From assembly GCA_036625675.1 (NCBI GenBank), contig JAZKTH010000016.1, positions 1-23,427 on the forward strand: a stretch of 23,427 bases of DNA. Reading direction: 5' to 3'. Of this stretch, positions 14,824-21,240 are shown one piece after another (position 1 is the stretch's first letter; the number at the start of each line of letters is the position of its first letter). Origin of the DNA: Halalkaliarchaeum sp036625675 (GTDB lineage: Archaea > Halobacteriota > Halobacteria > Halobacteriales > Haloferacaceae). A model generated the notes under the pieces. It did no database searches. It was given only the letters and a program-made list of their open reading frames with translations, and was not told the DNA's origin. The translations under genes were made by a program, and so were the position numbers.

Positions 14824-14901
14824 ATGTCGGACCTTCCCAACACCGGCACGGAGGATAGAGCAAGTCGCTTCACCGCGGCTGGCCGTGAAATTCTCCCGTG
14901 A
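14824..14901 (+). CDS. Candidate 25-residue upstream ORF overlapping the leuA start
   Basis: An ATG-started frame, MSDLPNTGTEDRASR then FTAAGREILP, whose stop (14899-14901) overlaps the leuA GTG at 14885 by 17 bases in another frame. Its ATG sits where transcription should begin, so it would be read as a leaderless message. Ribosomes ending here could restart on leuA. Against it: it is very short, and third-position GC (about two thirds) is below that of neighbours. It has only two leucines and one isoleucine, not the clustered codons of a classical attenuator peptide. It could also be a former leuA N-terminus shifted out of frame. Confidence 0.35.
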   Translation: MSDLPNTGTEDRASRFTAAGREILP

Positions 14902-16435
14902 TGGAAGCACACTCTTCGATACGAACTCGTTTTCACACGACGTTTCCCTGCTCGACACGACGCTACGCGACGGCGAGCAGATGCCCGGCGTCTCGTTGAC
15001 CCCGGCCGACAAGGTCGAGATCGCGCGAGCCCTCGACCGGGTCGGCGTCTCGACCGTCGAGGCGGGAAGCGCCTGCACGTCCGCCGGCGAGCGGGAGGCG
15101 ATCAGCCGGGTCGCGAGCGAGGGTCTCGACGCGAGGGTGACGAGCTTCGCCCGCGGCGTCGAGGCGGACGTCGACGACGCGCTCGCGTGCGACGTCGACG
15201 GCGTCAACCTGGTCGTTCCCGCGTCGGACCGCCACGTCGAGACGAAGGTCGGGACTACCCGCGACGGGGTGGTGGACCGGACCCGGGAGCTGGTGGAGTA
15301 CGCCGCCGATCACGGACTGTGGGTGGAGGTGCTCGGCGAGGACGGTTCCCGGGCGGATCCGGCGTTCCTCGAGCGCCTCCTCGGCGCGGGGCTCGACGCG
15401 GGCGCGGATCGGGTGTGTTACACCGACACCGTCGGCGCGGCGACCCCGGACGAGGTGGCCGGAGCCGTCTCCCGGCTCGCCGAACGGGGCCCCACCGGCG
15501 TCCACACTCACGACGACCTCGGGCTCGGGCTCGCGAACGCGCTGGCCGGCGTGAGCGCGGGTGCCGACTTCGTTCACGCGACCGTCGGCGGCGTCGGCGA
15601 GCGCGCCGGCAACGTCGCGCTCGAGGAGGTGGCCGTCTCGCTCGAGGAGGGATACGGGGTCGAGACGGTCGACCTCGAGGGGCTGTACGGCCTCGCCCGC
15701 CGCGTTGCGGACGTCACCGGAGTCGGACATCCGCCGAACAAGGCCGTCTGCGGCGCCAACGCCTTCGCTCACGAGAGCGGCATCCACACCGACGGCACCC
15801 TGAAAGACCCCCGAATGTACGAGCCGTACCCGCCCGAGCGCGTCGGACGGGAACGCCGGCTCGTCCTCGGGAAACACGCCGGACGGGCCGGCGTGCGGGC
15901 GGCCCTCTCCGAACACGGCGTCGAGGTCGACGCCGACGAACTGGACGCGGTACTCGAACGGGTGAAGGACCTCGGCGACAGGGGAAAGCGGGTCACCGAC
16001 GCCGACCTGCTGGCGATCGTCGAGGACGTCCAGGGTCGCGAGCGCGACCGGACGGTCGAGTTGCTCGATCTATCGGCCACGTCGGGGGCGGGGGTGCCGA
16101 CCGCCTCGGTGCGGCTCCGCGTCGGGTCAGCCGAGCGGGTCGCCGCCGGCACCGGCTCCGGCCCGGTCGACGCCGCCGTCGAGGCGGTTCGCGAGGCGCT
16201 CGACGGGGTCAGGTTCGACCTCGACTCGTACCACGTCGACGCGATTACCGGCGGCACCGACGCCGTGGTCACCGTCGAGGTCGACCTCTCGCGTGGCGAC
16301 CGATCCGTGACGGTGTCGGCCTCCGACGCGGACATCACCCGCGCCAGCGTCGACGCCATGGTCGACGGCCTCGACAGGATACTCGCGACGACGGACGACG
16401 ACGTTCCCGACGAGGTTCCGGTCGCGTCCGAGTGA
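14885..16435 (+). CDS. leuA: 2-isopropylmalate synthase / (R)-citramalate synthase family
   Basis: Condenses acetyl-CoA with a 2-oxoacid: with 2-oxoisovalerate on the way to leucine, or with pyruvate on the way to isoleucine. The 516-residue product has the HMG-CoA-lyase-like barrel with LLDTTLRDGEQMPGVSL (catalytic Arg28, metal ligand Asp29). The metal histidines lie in HTHDDLGLG (His207, His209), followed by GGVGERAGNVALEEV and the second signature AHESGIHTDGTLKD. Residues about 380-505 form the C-terminal regulatory domain (ASVRLRVGS ... YHVDAITGGTDAVVTVEVDL), the site of feedback inhibition in the family. Synthase versus citramalate specificity cannot be read here. The start is the GTG at 14885: no in-frame ATG or GTG exists between the promoter and it. 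The usual ilvBNC-leuCD genes do not follow; the next gene is convergent. Confidence 0.92.
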   Translation: MKFSRDGSTLFDTNSFSHDVSLLDTTLRDGEQMPGVSLTPADKVEIARALDRVGVSTVEAGSACTSAGEREAISRVASEGLDARVTSFARGVEADVDDALACDVDGVNLVVPASDRHVETKVGTTRDGVVDRTRELVEYAADHGLWVEVLGEDGSRADPAFLERLLGAGLDAGADRVCYTDTVGAATPDEVAGAVSRLAERGPTGVHTHDDLGLGLANALAGVSAGADFVHATVGGVGERAGNVALEEVAVSLEEGYGVETVDLEGLYGLARRVADVTGVGHPPNKAVCGANAFAHESGIHTDGTLKDPRMYEPYPPERVGRERRLVLGKHAGRAGVRAALSEHGVEVDADELDAVLERVKDLGDRGKRVTDADLLAIVEDVQGRERDRTVELLDLSATSGAGVPTASVRLRVGSAERVAAGTGSGPVDAAVEAVREALDGVRFDLDSYHVDAITGGTDAVVTVEVDLSRGDRSVTVSASDADITRASVDAMVDGLDRILATTDDDVPDEVPVASE

Positions 16436-16541
16436 CGTCCGGCCGAGCGGCTCGGGCAGTGTGAATCCGGAAAACGGGTCGGAAGGGGAGCGGAACGGAC
16501 TGGACGGGAGCGGGTCCGGGCCGGATCGAGGGGTGCGGGTT

Positions 16542-16590
16542 TGGTTTGCCGACTCCAACGGCGAGAAAAGCGCCGTTTCCGTCGGCACCA
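16542..16590 (-). ncRNA. Candidate structured RNA: 49-nt hairpin between leuA and nitrilase
   Basis: The region folds on itself with 17 paired positions. Plus-strand arms are TGGT (16542-16545), GCCGAC (16548-16553) and AACGGCG (16557-16563), a 7-base loop AGAAAAG, then CGCCGTT (16571-16577), GTCGGC (16581-16586) and ACCA (16587-16590). The only interruptions are a symmetric 3x3 internal loop and a 2-base bulge. On the minus strand the internal loop is GGA opposite GGA, which can form stacked G-A pairs, so that strand should fold better. A TATA-like element 20-30 bases upstream on the minus strand would start RNA almost at the hairpin. It could instead be a two-way transcript end between convergent genes, although no T-run follows. 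Confidence 0.35.
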
Positions 16591-16610
16591 GCACGTTGCC
16601 GTGTGTGGAA

Positions 16611-16617
16611 TATAAAC
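16611..16617. promoter_or_regulatory. TATA-like element in leuA-nitrilase gap
   Basis: GGAATATAAACCC (16608-16620) stands out in GC-rich sequence. On the minus strand it reads TTTATATTCC and would start RNA near 16587, at the edge of the hairpin. On the plus strand it would start RNA near 16640, antisense to the end of the nitrilase gene. Confidence 0.35.
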
Positions 16618-16659
16618 CCACCGTCTCCGGCGGCGATCTCCGTGGATGCCTGAGGAGCT

Positions 16660-17481
16660 TCAGTCGGACCCCCGCCGATCGCGGAGGGCGGGGAAGTCGT
16701 CCCGGACAGCTGTCACGCGCTCGGGGTCGATCCTGGCAGCGACCGTCGCGGGTTCGTCGCCGGCGGAGGCGACGGCGGTTCCCCAGGGATCGTAGACGGC
16801 GGACCGGCCGAGCAGTTCCGCCTCCTCGAACTCGCCGGTGCCGTTGATCGTGGCGACGTACGCGAGGTTCTCGATCGCCCGGGCCCGGGGGAGCGTCCGC
16901 CAGTGTTCGACGCGGGGATACGGCCAGGCGCTGGGGATCAATAGCAGCGTCGCGCCCTTCTCGACGAGTTCGCGATACAGCTCCGGAAACCGGAGGTCGT
17001 AGCAGGTGGTCACGCCGACCGTGAAGCCCGCGAGCGAGGCCGTCTCGACGCGCTTTCCGGGAGTCAAAAGCCGGGTTTCGGCCGACTCGTACCCGAACAG
17101 GTGGTGCTTTCGGTAGACGAGGCGGCGCTCGCCCGACGGGTCGAAAAGGACCGACGCGTTGGCGTACCCCTCCTCGGCCGGTACCGGGAAGCCCGCCTCG
17201 GCGGAGGCGGCGAGGTCCTCGACGACCGTCCCGGCGAGCAGCCAGATCCCGTGACCGGCCGCCGCCTCCGCGAGCGCGGCGAGGCGGGATCCCGAGAGCC
17301 CCTGCGCGACCCGGGCGTAGTCCTCGAACGCGAAGTACCCGACGTCGAACAGTTCCGGAAGCGCCACCACGTCCGCGCCGCGTTCGGCCGCGCGGTCGAT
17401 CCGATCGAGGGCGCGCTCCAGGTTTCCGGCGGGATCCCCTCCCTCGATCCGCAGCTGACACAGCGCGAGCGAAAGCGTCAC
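16660..17481 (-). CDS. Carbon-nitrogen hydrolase (nitrilase superfamily, omega-amidase-like)
   Basis: Cytoplasmic hydrolase of non-peptide C-N bonds, 273 residues, the common size for single-domain nitrilase-superfamily amidases. The Glu-Lys-Cys triad is complete: Glu43 in VALPELFDVGYF, Lys125 in VYRKHHLFG and Cys159 in GVTTCYDLRFPELYRELVE. The CYDLRFPELYR form is typical of the Nit2/omega-amidase and YafV-like branch, which hydrolyse alpha-ketoglutaramate and similar amides; substrate remains inference. The following segment LIPSAWPYPRVEHWRTLPRARAIEN is also family-typical. It starts at GTG 17481, overlapping the TGA of the upstream SRPBCC gene (GTGA), so it is translationally coupled. It converges with leuA across a 224-base gap holding a hairpin. 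Confidence 0.9.
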   Translation of the reverse strand: MTLSLALCQLRIEGGDPAGNLERALDRIDRAAERGADVVALPELFDVGYFAFEDYARVAQGLSGSRLAALAEAAAGHGIWLLAGTVVEDLAASAEAGFPVPAEEGYANASVLFDPSGERRLVYRKHHLFGYESAETRLLTPGKRVETASLAGFTVGVTTCYDLRFPELYRELVEKGATLLLIPSAWPYPRVEHWRTLPRARAIENLAYVATINGTGEFEEAELLGRSAVYDPWGTAVASAGDEPATVAARIDPERVTAVRDDFPALRDRRGSD

Positions 17482-17918
17482 GGATCTGTCTCCGGGTGCA
17501 GTTCCAGTTCCTCGCGAAGTGCGTTCTCGAGGTTCGTCAACTCGTCGTCGAGGTTACGCTTGAAAAACCGTTCGACCCCGGGGAGCCGCCCCTCGACGAC
17601 GAACTCGTTGTGGAGGTCACAGCCAGCCTCGGTCGGTTCGATCGTGTGCTCGCCGGTCACGCGCAGCGCCCGCGAGCGGCCGATGAACTTCACCCTGTTC
17701 GGCGGGTCCATGGTCAGGTTCTCGGTTTCGACGGTCACGGTAGAGGAGATCACGGGGATCGGCAGCGCGACCTGCCACGTCGCGGAGCCGTCCTCGTGGA
17801 CTTCGTAGGAGTCGACGACGCTTATTGCCGAGGCACGCTTGTCGGGGTCGGAGATGAACCCCCAGACGTCTTCCGGGGGCACTGCGAACTCGAAGGTCCG
17901 CGAGACACGGACTGTCAT
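17478..17918 (-). CDS. SRPBCC (START-like) domain protein
   Basis: The 146-residue product has the single-domain SRPBCC/polyketide-cyclase-like layout. The opening strand VRVSRTFEFAVPPEDVWGFISDPDKRASAI is characteristic of the fold's first strand and helix. Beta strands follow (ATWQVALPIPVISSTVTVETENLTMDP, then RVKFIGRS and RALRVTGEHTIEPTEAGCDLHNEFVVEG), and a long C-terminal helix closes the hydrophobic pocket (FFKRNLDDELTNLENALREELE). The family binds lipids or small hydrophobic ligands, or is related to CoxG-type proteins; no specific role can be assigned. The ATG at 17918 begins MTVRVSRTFEF. Its TGA overlaps the GTG of the nitrilase gene, so the two form an operon, but a functional link is not evident. 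Confidence 0.85.
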   Translation of the reverse strand: MTVRVSRTFEFAVPPEDVWGFISDPDKRASAISVVDSYEVHEDGSATWQVALPIPVISSTVTVETENLTMDPPNRVKFIGRSRALRVTGEHTIEPTEAGCDLHNEFVVEGRLPGVERFFKRNLDDELTNLENALREELELHPETDP

Positions 17919-17996
17919 GCAACACCGTACGCCCCCGGGCAAGAAAAGCGTCCGGGAATCGACTCCGGGGCGTCTGGGGTCCGTCCCGGGGCAATT

Positions 17997-18437
17997 TCAC
18001 CCTGAATTCGAACCGGCTCTGGGACCGAATTCCCGCTCGTACTCCGCGTAGATCTCGCGGTACTCCTCGATCCGCTCCCACGGGTTCGGTCCGCACGGGA
18101 GCTGGAGTTTCCACCGGAGTTCGCCCTCGATCCCGAACGGTTCCGATCCGCCGCGGCCCGTCCCCCGCCGCAGCGGGTTGGCATCGAGGTCGCGCTCCCA
18201 CGCCCCCGACGTGAGCCGGTAGCAGTAGGCGATATCACCGTGGGCGTTCTCCCGCCAGCACTCCTGTCTGTTGTGGGTCTTCAACCGTTCCCCCACCTGC
18301 TCGGACGCCCCGACATCGAGGAAACAGTCGACGTCGCCGTCGACCAGGCACGCGACCACGTAGACCCCGGTTCGATCGAGCGGAACCTTCGATACGTCCC
18401 GGAACGGCCCCTTGAACTCGTAGCCTGCTATCTCCAT
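17997..18437 (-). CDS. Degenerate GIY-YIG-like domain protein
   Basis: The 146-residue product has the outline of a compact GIY-YIG protein seen in bacteria and archaea. The GIY element is TGVYVVA (Gly24-Val-Tyr26), and the YIG element appears as FLDVGASEQV (40-43, with the usual tyrosine lost). It is followed by Arg51 in GERLKTHNR, a DCW-like QECWRENAHGDIAYCYRL, and a C-terminal EGELRWKLQLPCG, where a glutamate is followed by the family's PCG. Missing the second tyrosine, it may bind rather than cut nucleic acid, or use an altered site. The ATG at 18437 follows a TATA element at about 26 bases. It is flanked by SRPBCC and winged-helix genes in the same direction but with separate promoters. 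Confidence 0.75.
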   Translation of the reverse strand: MEIAGYEFKGPFRDVSKVPLDRTGVYVVACLVDGDVDCFLDVGASEQVGERLKTHNRQECWRENAHGDIAYCYRLTSGAWERDLDANPLRRGTGRGGSEPFGIEGELRWKLQLPCGPNPWERIEEYREIYAEYEREFGPRAGSNSG

Positions 18438-18457
18438 GTAAGGAACAATCAGCGGAG

Positions 18458-18468
18458 AGTATTTAAGG
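18458..18468 (-). promoter_or_regulatory. TATA box for GIY-YIG-like gene
   Basis: The minus strand reads CCTTAAATACT, centred about 26 bases before the ATG at 18437, predicting a leaderless message. Confidence 0.55.
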
Positions 18469-18530
18469 ATGGATGCTGGCAGACTGGGCCCGATCCGTGC
18501 GGGCCGCCCAGCGCGATCCCGCCGGGGGTT

Positions 18531-18755
18531 TCACTCGGGTGTCACGCGCCAGGTGGTCGACCGGGCGCGCCCCCACTTTTCGATCTCGACGTCTTCCGAC
18601 TTCTCGGCCAGCCTGGGGAGCCGCGCGCCGACCTGCTTCGAGGAGAGCCCGATGGCCTCGGCGATGGTCTTCGCGCGGAAGTACCGCTGTCCGCGGGAGA
18701 CGCTGTCGTAGAGGTACGCGAGGATCCGCTGTTCCTCGTCGGTCAGATCGGTCAT
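18531..18755 (-). CDS. Small winged-helix protein (DUF7123-like)
   Basis: A 74-residue single-domain winged helix, probably a DNA-binding regulator. It begins MTDLTDEEQRILAYLYDSVS; the helix-turn-helix is FRAKTIAEAIGLSSKQVGARLPRLAEKS, and the wing EIEKWGRARSTTWRVT closes the protein. It resembles a haloarchaeal family I remember as DUF7123; targets are unknown. The ATG at 18755 is preferred to the in-frame GTG at 18758, being about 30 bases from a GTTAAGAC TATA element at 18781-18789 on the minus strand. It lies upstream of and in line with the GIY-YIG-like gene, which has its own promoter. Confidence 0.82.
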   Translation of the reverse strand: MTDLTDEEQRILAYLYDSVSRGQRYFRAKTIAEAIGLSSKQVGARLPRLAEKSEDVEIEKWGRARSTTWRVTPE

Positions 18756-18780
18756 CACGCACCACTGTAGGTGTTTGTGA

Positions 18781-18789
18781 GTCTTAACG
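18781..18789 (-). promoter_or_regulatory. TATA-like box for winged-helix gene
   Basis: The minus strand reads CGTTAAGAC, centred about 30 bases before the ATG at 18755. Confidence 0.45.
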
Positions 18790-18838
18790 GTTTCTTCGCG
18801 TCGGCGCTTCCGGCCCCCGAAATGGGCGCCGAACCGAA

Positions 18839-19024
18839 TCAGGCGTCGAACAGGTGAATCGCGCTGACTGCGAGCGACGCCGCGACGATCGCGACCAGGA
18901 AGCCGAACGCCTGATCGAGCTGCGTCCCCCCACCGTACAGCAGGAGGGCTCCGACGACCGCGACGGCGGACAGCGCGAGCATCAGTCCGAGTCCCATGTC
19001 GGTCGACGCGGTGCGTTCTACCAT
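18839..19024 (-). CDS. Small two-helix membrane protein (DUF7525-like)
   Basis: A 61-residue integral membrane protein with two predicted spans, GLGLMLALSAVAVVGALLLY and AFGFLVAIVAASLAVSAIHLF, joined by a short GGGTQLDQ turn. The N-terminus MVERTASTDM is short and polar, and the C-terminus ends two residues after the second span. I recall similar haloarchaeal proteins as DUF7525; no function is known. The ATG at 19024 is chosen over an upstream in-frame start (19048) because the TATA element at 19050-19058 is spaced for it. It is divergent from the secreted coiled-coil protein gene, sharing a 104-base promoter region. Confidence 0.75.
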   Translation of the reverse strand: MVERTASTDMGLGLMLALSAVAVVGALLLYGGGTQLDQAFGFLVAIVAASLAVSAIHLFDA

Positions 19025-19049
19025 ACCGAATCGTTCGGGGGTGAGCACT

Positions 19050-19071
19050 TAGTTAATTCGGCTTAATTCGG
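19050..19071. promoter_or_regulatory. TATA box and tandem TTAATTCGG repeat, small membrane protein promoter
   Basis: TTAATTCGG occurs at 19053-19061 and again at 19063-19071, a 10-base period (about one helical turn). On the minus strand the first copy overlaps AATTAACTAAG, the likely TATA element for the gene starting at 19024. The repeat could be an operator next to the TATA box. Confidence 0.4.
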
Positions 19072-19095
19072 GCTGATTGGGGTCGACGATCTGGT

Positions 19096-19105
19096 ACGTA
19101 TAAGC
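19096..19105 (+). promoter_or_regulatory. TATA-like box for secreted protein gene
   Basis: ACGTATAAGC is centred about 28 bases before the ATG at 19129. Confidence 0.5.
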
Positions 19106-19128
19106 GGAACGGGGTCCTCCATGCAAAC

Positions 19129-20043
19129 ATGAATCAGCTCGTGTCGGTCGCCATGGCGATCGCGATGGTGGTGTCCGCGCTGGGGGCGACCGGGGGAGCG
19201 GCCCTCGATCCCGCCGAAGTGGAGTTGCAGCACGACGACGTCCCGTCGGTCGCCCAACAGACCGACGACGCGACCAACGAAACCGGGACCAACGAAACCG
19301 GGACTGGTAACGACACCGTGGCCCCCGGCGAACAGTTCGGGGGCGTCCTCGAGGTCGGCGCCGCCGAGTTCAGAACCGACCTCGACCGCCGGGCGTTCGC
19401 CGCGGCGATGGCCGACGCCGAGACCGACGAGGAGCGAGCGCAACTGATCGCGACGCTTCTGGAGCGAAGCGAGGAGCGCATCGAGGAACTGGAGCAGCGC
19501 CGGGAAGAACTCCGCGAGGAGCGCGACCGCGGCAACCTGACGACCGGGAAGCACCACGCCCGGATGGCGCCGATGTTCGCCCAGACGCGCGGCCTCGAAC
19601 GGGAACTCGCTGACGCCAACGCCACGGCGTCGGAGATCCCGAACGAGACGCTCGAGGAGAACGGGGTCAACGTGACGAAACTGGAGGAACTCCGGACGCG
19701 TGCCGCCGAACTCGGCGGAGAGGACGCCGCCGCTTCCGCGAGAATGATCGCCGGACCCCACGCCGGCGATCGCCCCGGACCGCCCGACGGCATGCCCCAC
19801 GGACCACCTGGCGATGGTGACGACCGTCACGGACCCGGACACGGCGGCGACGACGACCGTCGCGGACCCGGACACGGCTCGGACTCCGGCGACGATGACG
19901 AGCGGGACAGAGGGCCGGGACACGACCGCGGAAACTCGACGGACGAGAGTTCGAACGACGGTGAGACGACCGAAACCGAGACCGGAACTGAGACCGGAAC
20001 TGAGACCGGAACTGAGACCGGAACCGAGACCGAAGACGAGTGA
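19129..20043 (+). CDS. Secreted coiled-coil protein with His/Gly/Asp-rich and TETG-repeat tail
   Basis: The 304-residue product starts with a Sec-type signal, MNQLVSVAMAIAMVVSALGATGGAA, with likely cleavage near residue 25. A Thr/Asn-rich linker with a doubled NETG follows (about 49-60), holding possible N-glycosylation sites. The central region, about 75-205, is strongly helical, with a charged coiled coil (LLERSEERIEELEQRREEL and following). From about 207 it turns into a low-complexity tail with repeated GPGHGxD units rich in His, Gly, Asp and Arg, then about five TETG units. No membrane anchor or sorting signal follows, so it is probably released or held by interactions. It resembles haloarchaeal surface proteins of unknown role (possibly the DUF7096 group). 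The tail could bind metal ions; that is inference. Confidence 0.8.
   Translation: MNQLVSVAMAIAMVVSALGATGGAALDPAEVELQHDDVPSVAQQTDDATNETGTNETGTGNDTVAPGEQFGGVLEVGAAEFRTDLDRRAFAAAMADAETDEERAQLIATLLERSEERIEELEQRREELREERDRGNLTTGKHHARMAPMFAQTRGLERELADANATASEIPNETLEENGVNVTKLEELRTRAAELGGEDAAASARMIAGPHAGDRPGPPDGMPHGPPGDGDDRHGPGHGGDDDRRGPGHGSDSGDDDERDRGPGHDRGNSTDESSNDGETTETETGTETGTETGTETGTETEDE
19981..20040 (+). repeat. 12-bp tandem repeat encoding TETG units
   Basis: The unit ACCGGAACTGAG occurs three times exactly (19981-20016), then once as ACCGGAACCGAG and once degenerate (ACCGAAGACGAG). It encodes Thr-Gly-Thr-Glu and lies at the very end of the secreted protein gene. The exact copies suggest recent slippage, so copy number may vary between strains without breaking the frame. 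Confidence 0.8.
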
Positions 20044-20073
20044 CTGGTCCCGGATCGTCGCGACCGACGATCT

Positions 20074-21162
20074 TCAGTCCGTCCCGTTTCCGGGGAAGAT
20101 GCTGTCGGGCATATAGGCGGTGACCGTCCAGTTGGGCGCGTCTACGACCTCGCTCACCTTGAGATCCATCGCCGCAGAGCAGAGGATGTACGCATCACCC
20201 CGACTCAGCCCCCTGTTTTCCGCGAGGTGATCGATCATGTGGCTGGTCGCTTTCTTCGTGGCCTCCATCAGGTCGTCGCTGATCCCGGTGGTGGCGTACA
20301 TCGGCTCGTCGCGCCCTGTGGGCGTGAACGGGCCCGTGGTCTCCAGTTGCGGCTGCTCGATCGACACGTCCGAACGCAGCGAGAACCGCGCGGTGACGAA
20401 CATCGGCGCCTCGATTCCGGTGACGCACACCTCGCCGTCCCCCTGGGCGGCGTGGCAGTCGCCGACCGAAAACAGTCCCCCCTCGACCTCGATCGGGAGG
20501 TAGACGGTCGACCCGGCCGTCATGTGTTTGACGTCCATGTTGCCGCCGGTCGACCTCGGAGGCAAGGTGTCGTGGTCCCCGTCCTCGCCGGGCGCGACGC
20601 CGATCACCCCGGGGAACGGATCGAGCGGCACCTCGATCCCGTCGACGAACCGGCCGACGTCACCCTCCAGGTCCCAGTAGTGGACGCCGGCGTCGGGGAA
20701 CTCCTCGGGGAGCAGCCCCAGCCCCATCTCGCCGGGAAGATAGCCGGTGTATCCCCACCCCTTGTGCTGGAGGTCCAGCAGTTCGACCTCCAGGACGTCG
20801 CCCGGCTCCGCACCCTCGATCTCCACCGGGCCTGTGAGCGGGTGGACCGGGTCGAAGCTCACGGTCGCGAACTCCTCGACGCCCGACTCGAAGTCCACCT
20901 GCCGATCGACCGCGTCGCGACACTCGAACCGGACGACGTCGCCGTCCTCGACGGTGAGAACGGGGTCGAGGGAGTTGTCCCACACCCGATGGATGTTTCG
21001 CTCGCGATCCGAGAGCCGGTAGTCGACCTCGTAGTCGAGCGATCCCCCGTCGTGGTCGTGCGGGTGGCTGTGCCAGTGGGCGTGAACGTGCTCGTGTCGT
21101 TCCTGCGCGTGGCTTCCGTGTTCGTGTTCGTGCTCGTGGCCGTCGCCTCCGTGTCGTGTCAT
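20074..21162 (-). CDS. Acetamidase/formamidase family amidase (FmdA/AmdA) with polyhistidine N-terminus
   Basis: Hydrolyses short amides such as formamide or acetamide to ammonia and the acid. The 362-residue product has the FmdA/AmdA layout. It opens with the strand HRVWDNSLDPVLTVEDGDVVRFECRD and continues with the family blocks HPLTGPVEIEGAEPGDVLEVELLDL, WGYTGYLPGEMGLG, PFPGVIGVAP and RSTGGNMDVKHMTAGSTVYLPI. It also has LFSVGDCHAAQGDGEVCVTGIE and the C-terminal TSHMIDHLAENRGLSRGDAYILCSAAMDLKVSEVVD. Unusual is the first 40 residues, with 14 histidines between positions 4 and 37 interleaved with Glu, Gly and Asp, as in nickel/zinc storage tails. The ATG at 21162 is spaced about 30 bases from a TATA element, so the His-rich segment is really translated. 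Substrate is inferred from family. Confidence 0.88.
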   Translation of the reverse strand: MTRHGGDGHEHEHEHGSHAQERHEHVHAHWHSHPHDHDGGSLDYEVDYRLSDRERNIHRVWDNSLDPVLTVEDGDVVRFECRDAVDRQVDFESGVEEFATVSFDPVHPLTGPVEIEGAEPGDVLEVELLDLQHKGWGYTGYLPGEMGLGLLPEEFPDAGVHYWDLEGDVGRFVDGIEVPLDPFPGVIGVAPGEDGDHDTLPPRSTGGNMDVKHMTAGSTVYLPIEVEGGLFSVGDCHAAQGDGEVCVTGIEAPMFVTARFSLRSDVSIEQPQLETTGPFTPTGRDEPMYATTGISDDLMEATKKATSHMIDHLAENRGLSRGDAYILCSAAMDLKVSEVVDAPNWTVTAYMPDSIFPGNGTD

Positions 21163-21187
21163 ACGTTCACAACATCCACGGGAATCC

Positions 21188-21197
21188 CCTTAAATGC
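21188..21197 (-). promoter_or_regulatory. Amidase TATA box
   Basis: The minus strand reads GCATTTAAGG, centred about 30 bases before the ATG at 21162. Confidence 0.55.
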
Positions 21198-21240
21198 GAC
21201 CACGATGGCGATCGACGCGGGCGGGCGATCTCCACCCCCG

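Noticed and set aside
14717..14936. Longer adenosyltransferase start on the minus strand
   Set aside because: Upstream residues include the leuA promoter and mini-ORF region and have no similarity to the family; GTG 14716 gives an ordinary acidic N-terminus.
16645..16800. Short plus-strand ATG frame following the AATATAAA element
   Set aside because: It is antisense to the nitrilase C-terminus and encodes Arg/Ser-rich sequence; nothing supports it as a gene.
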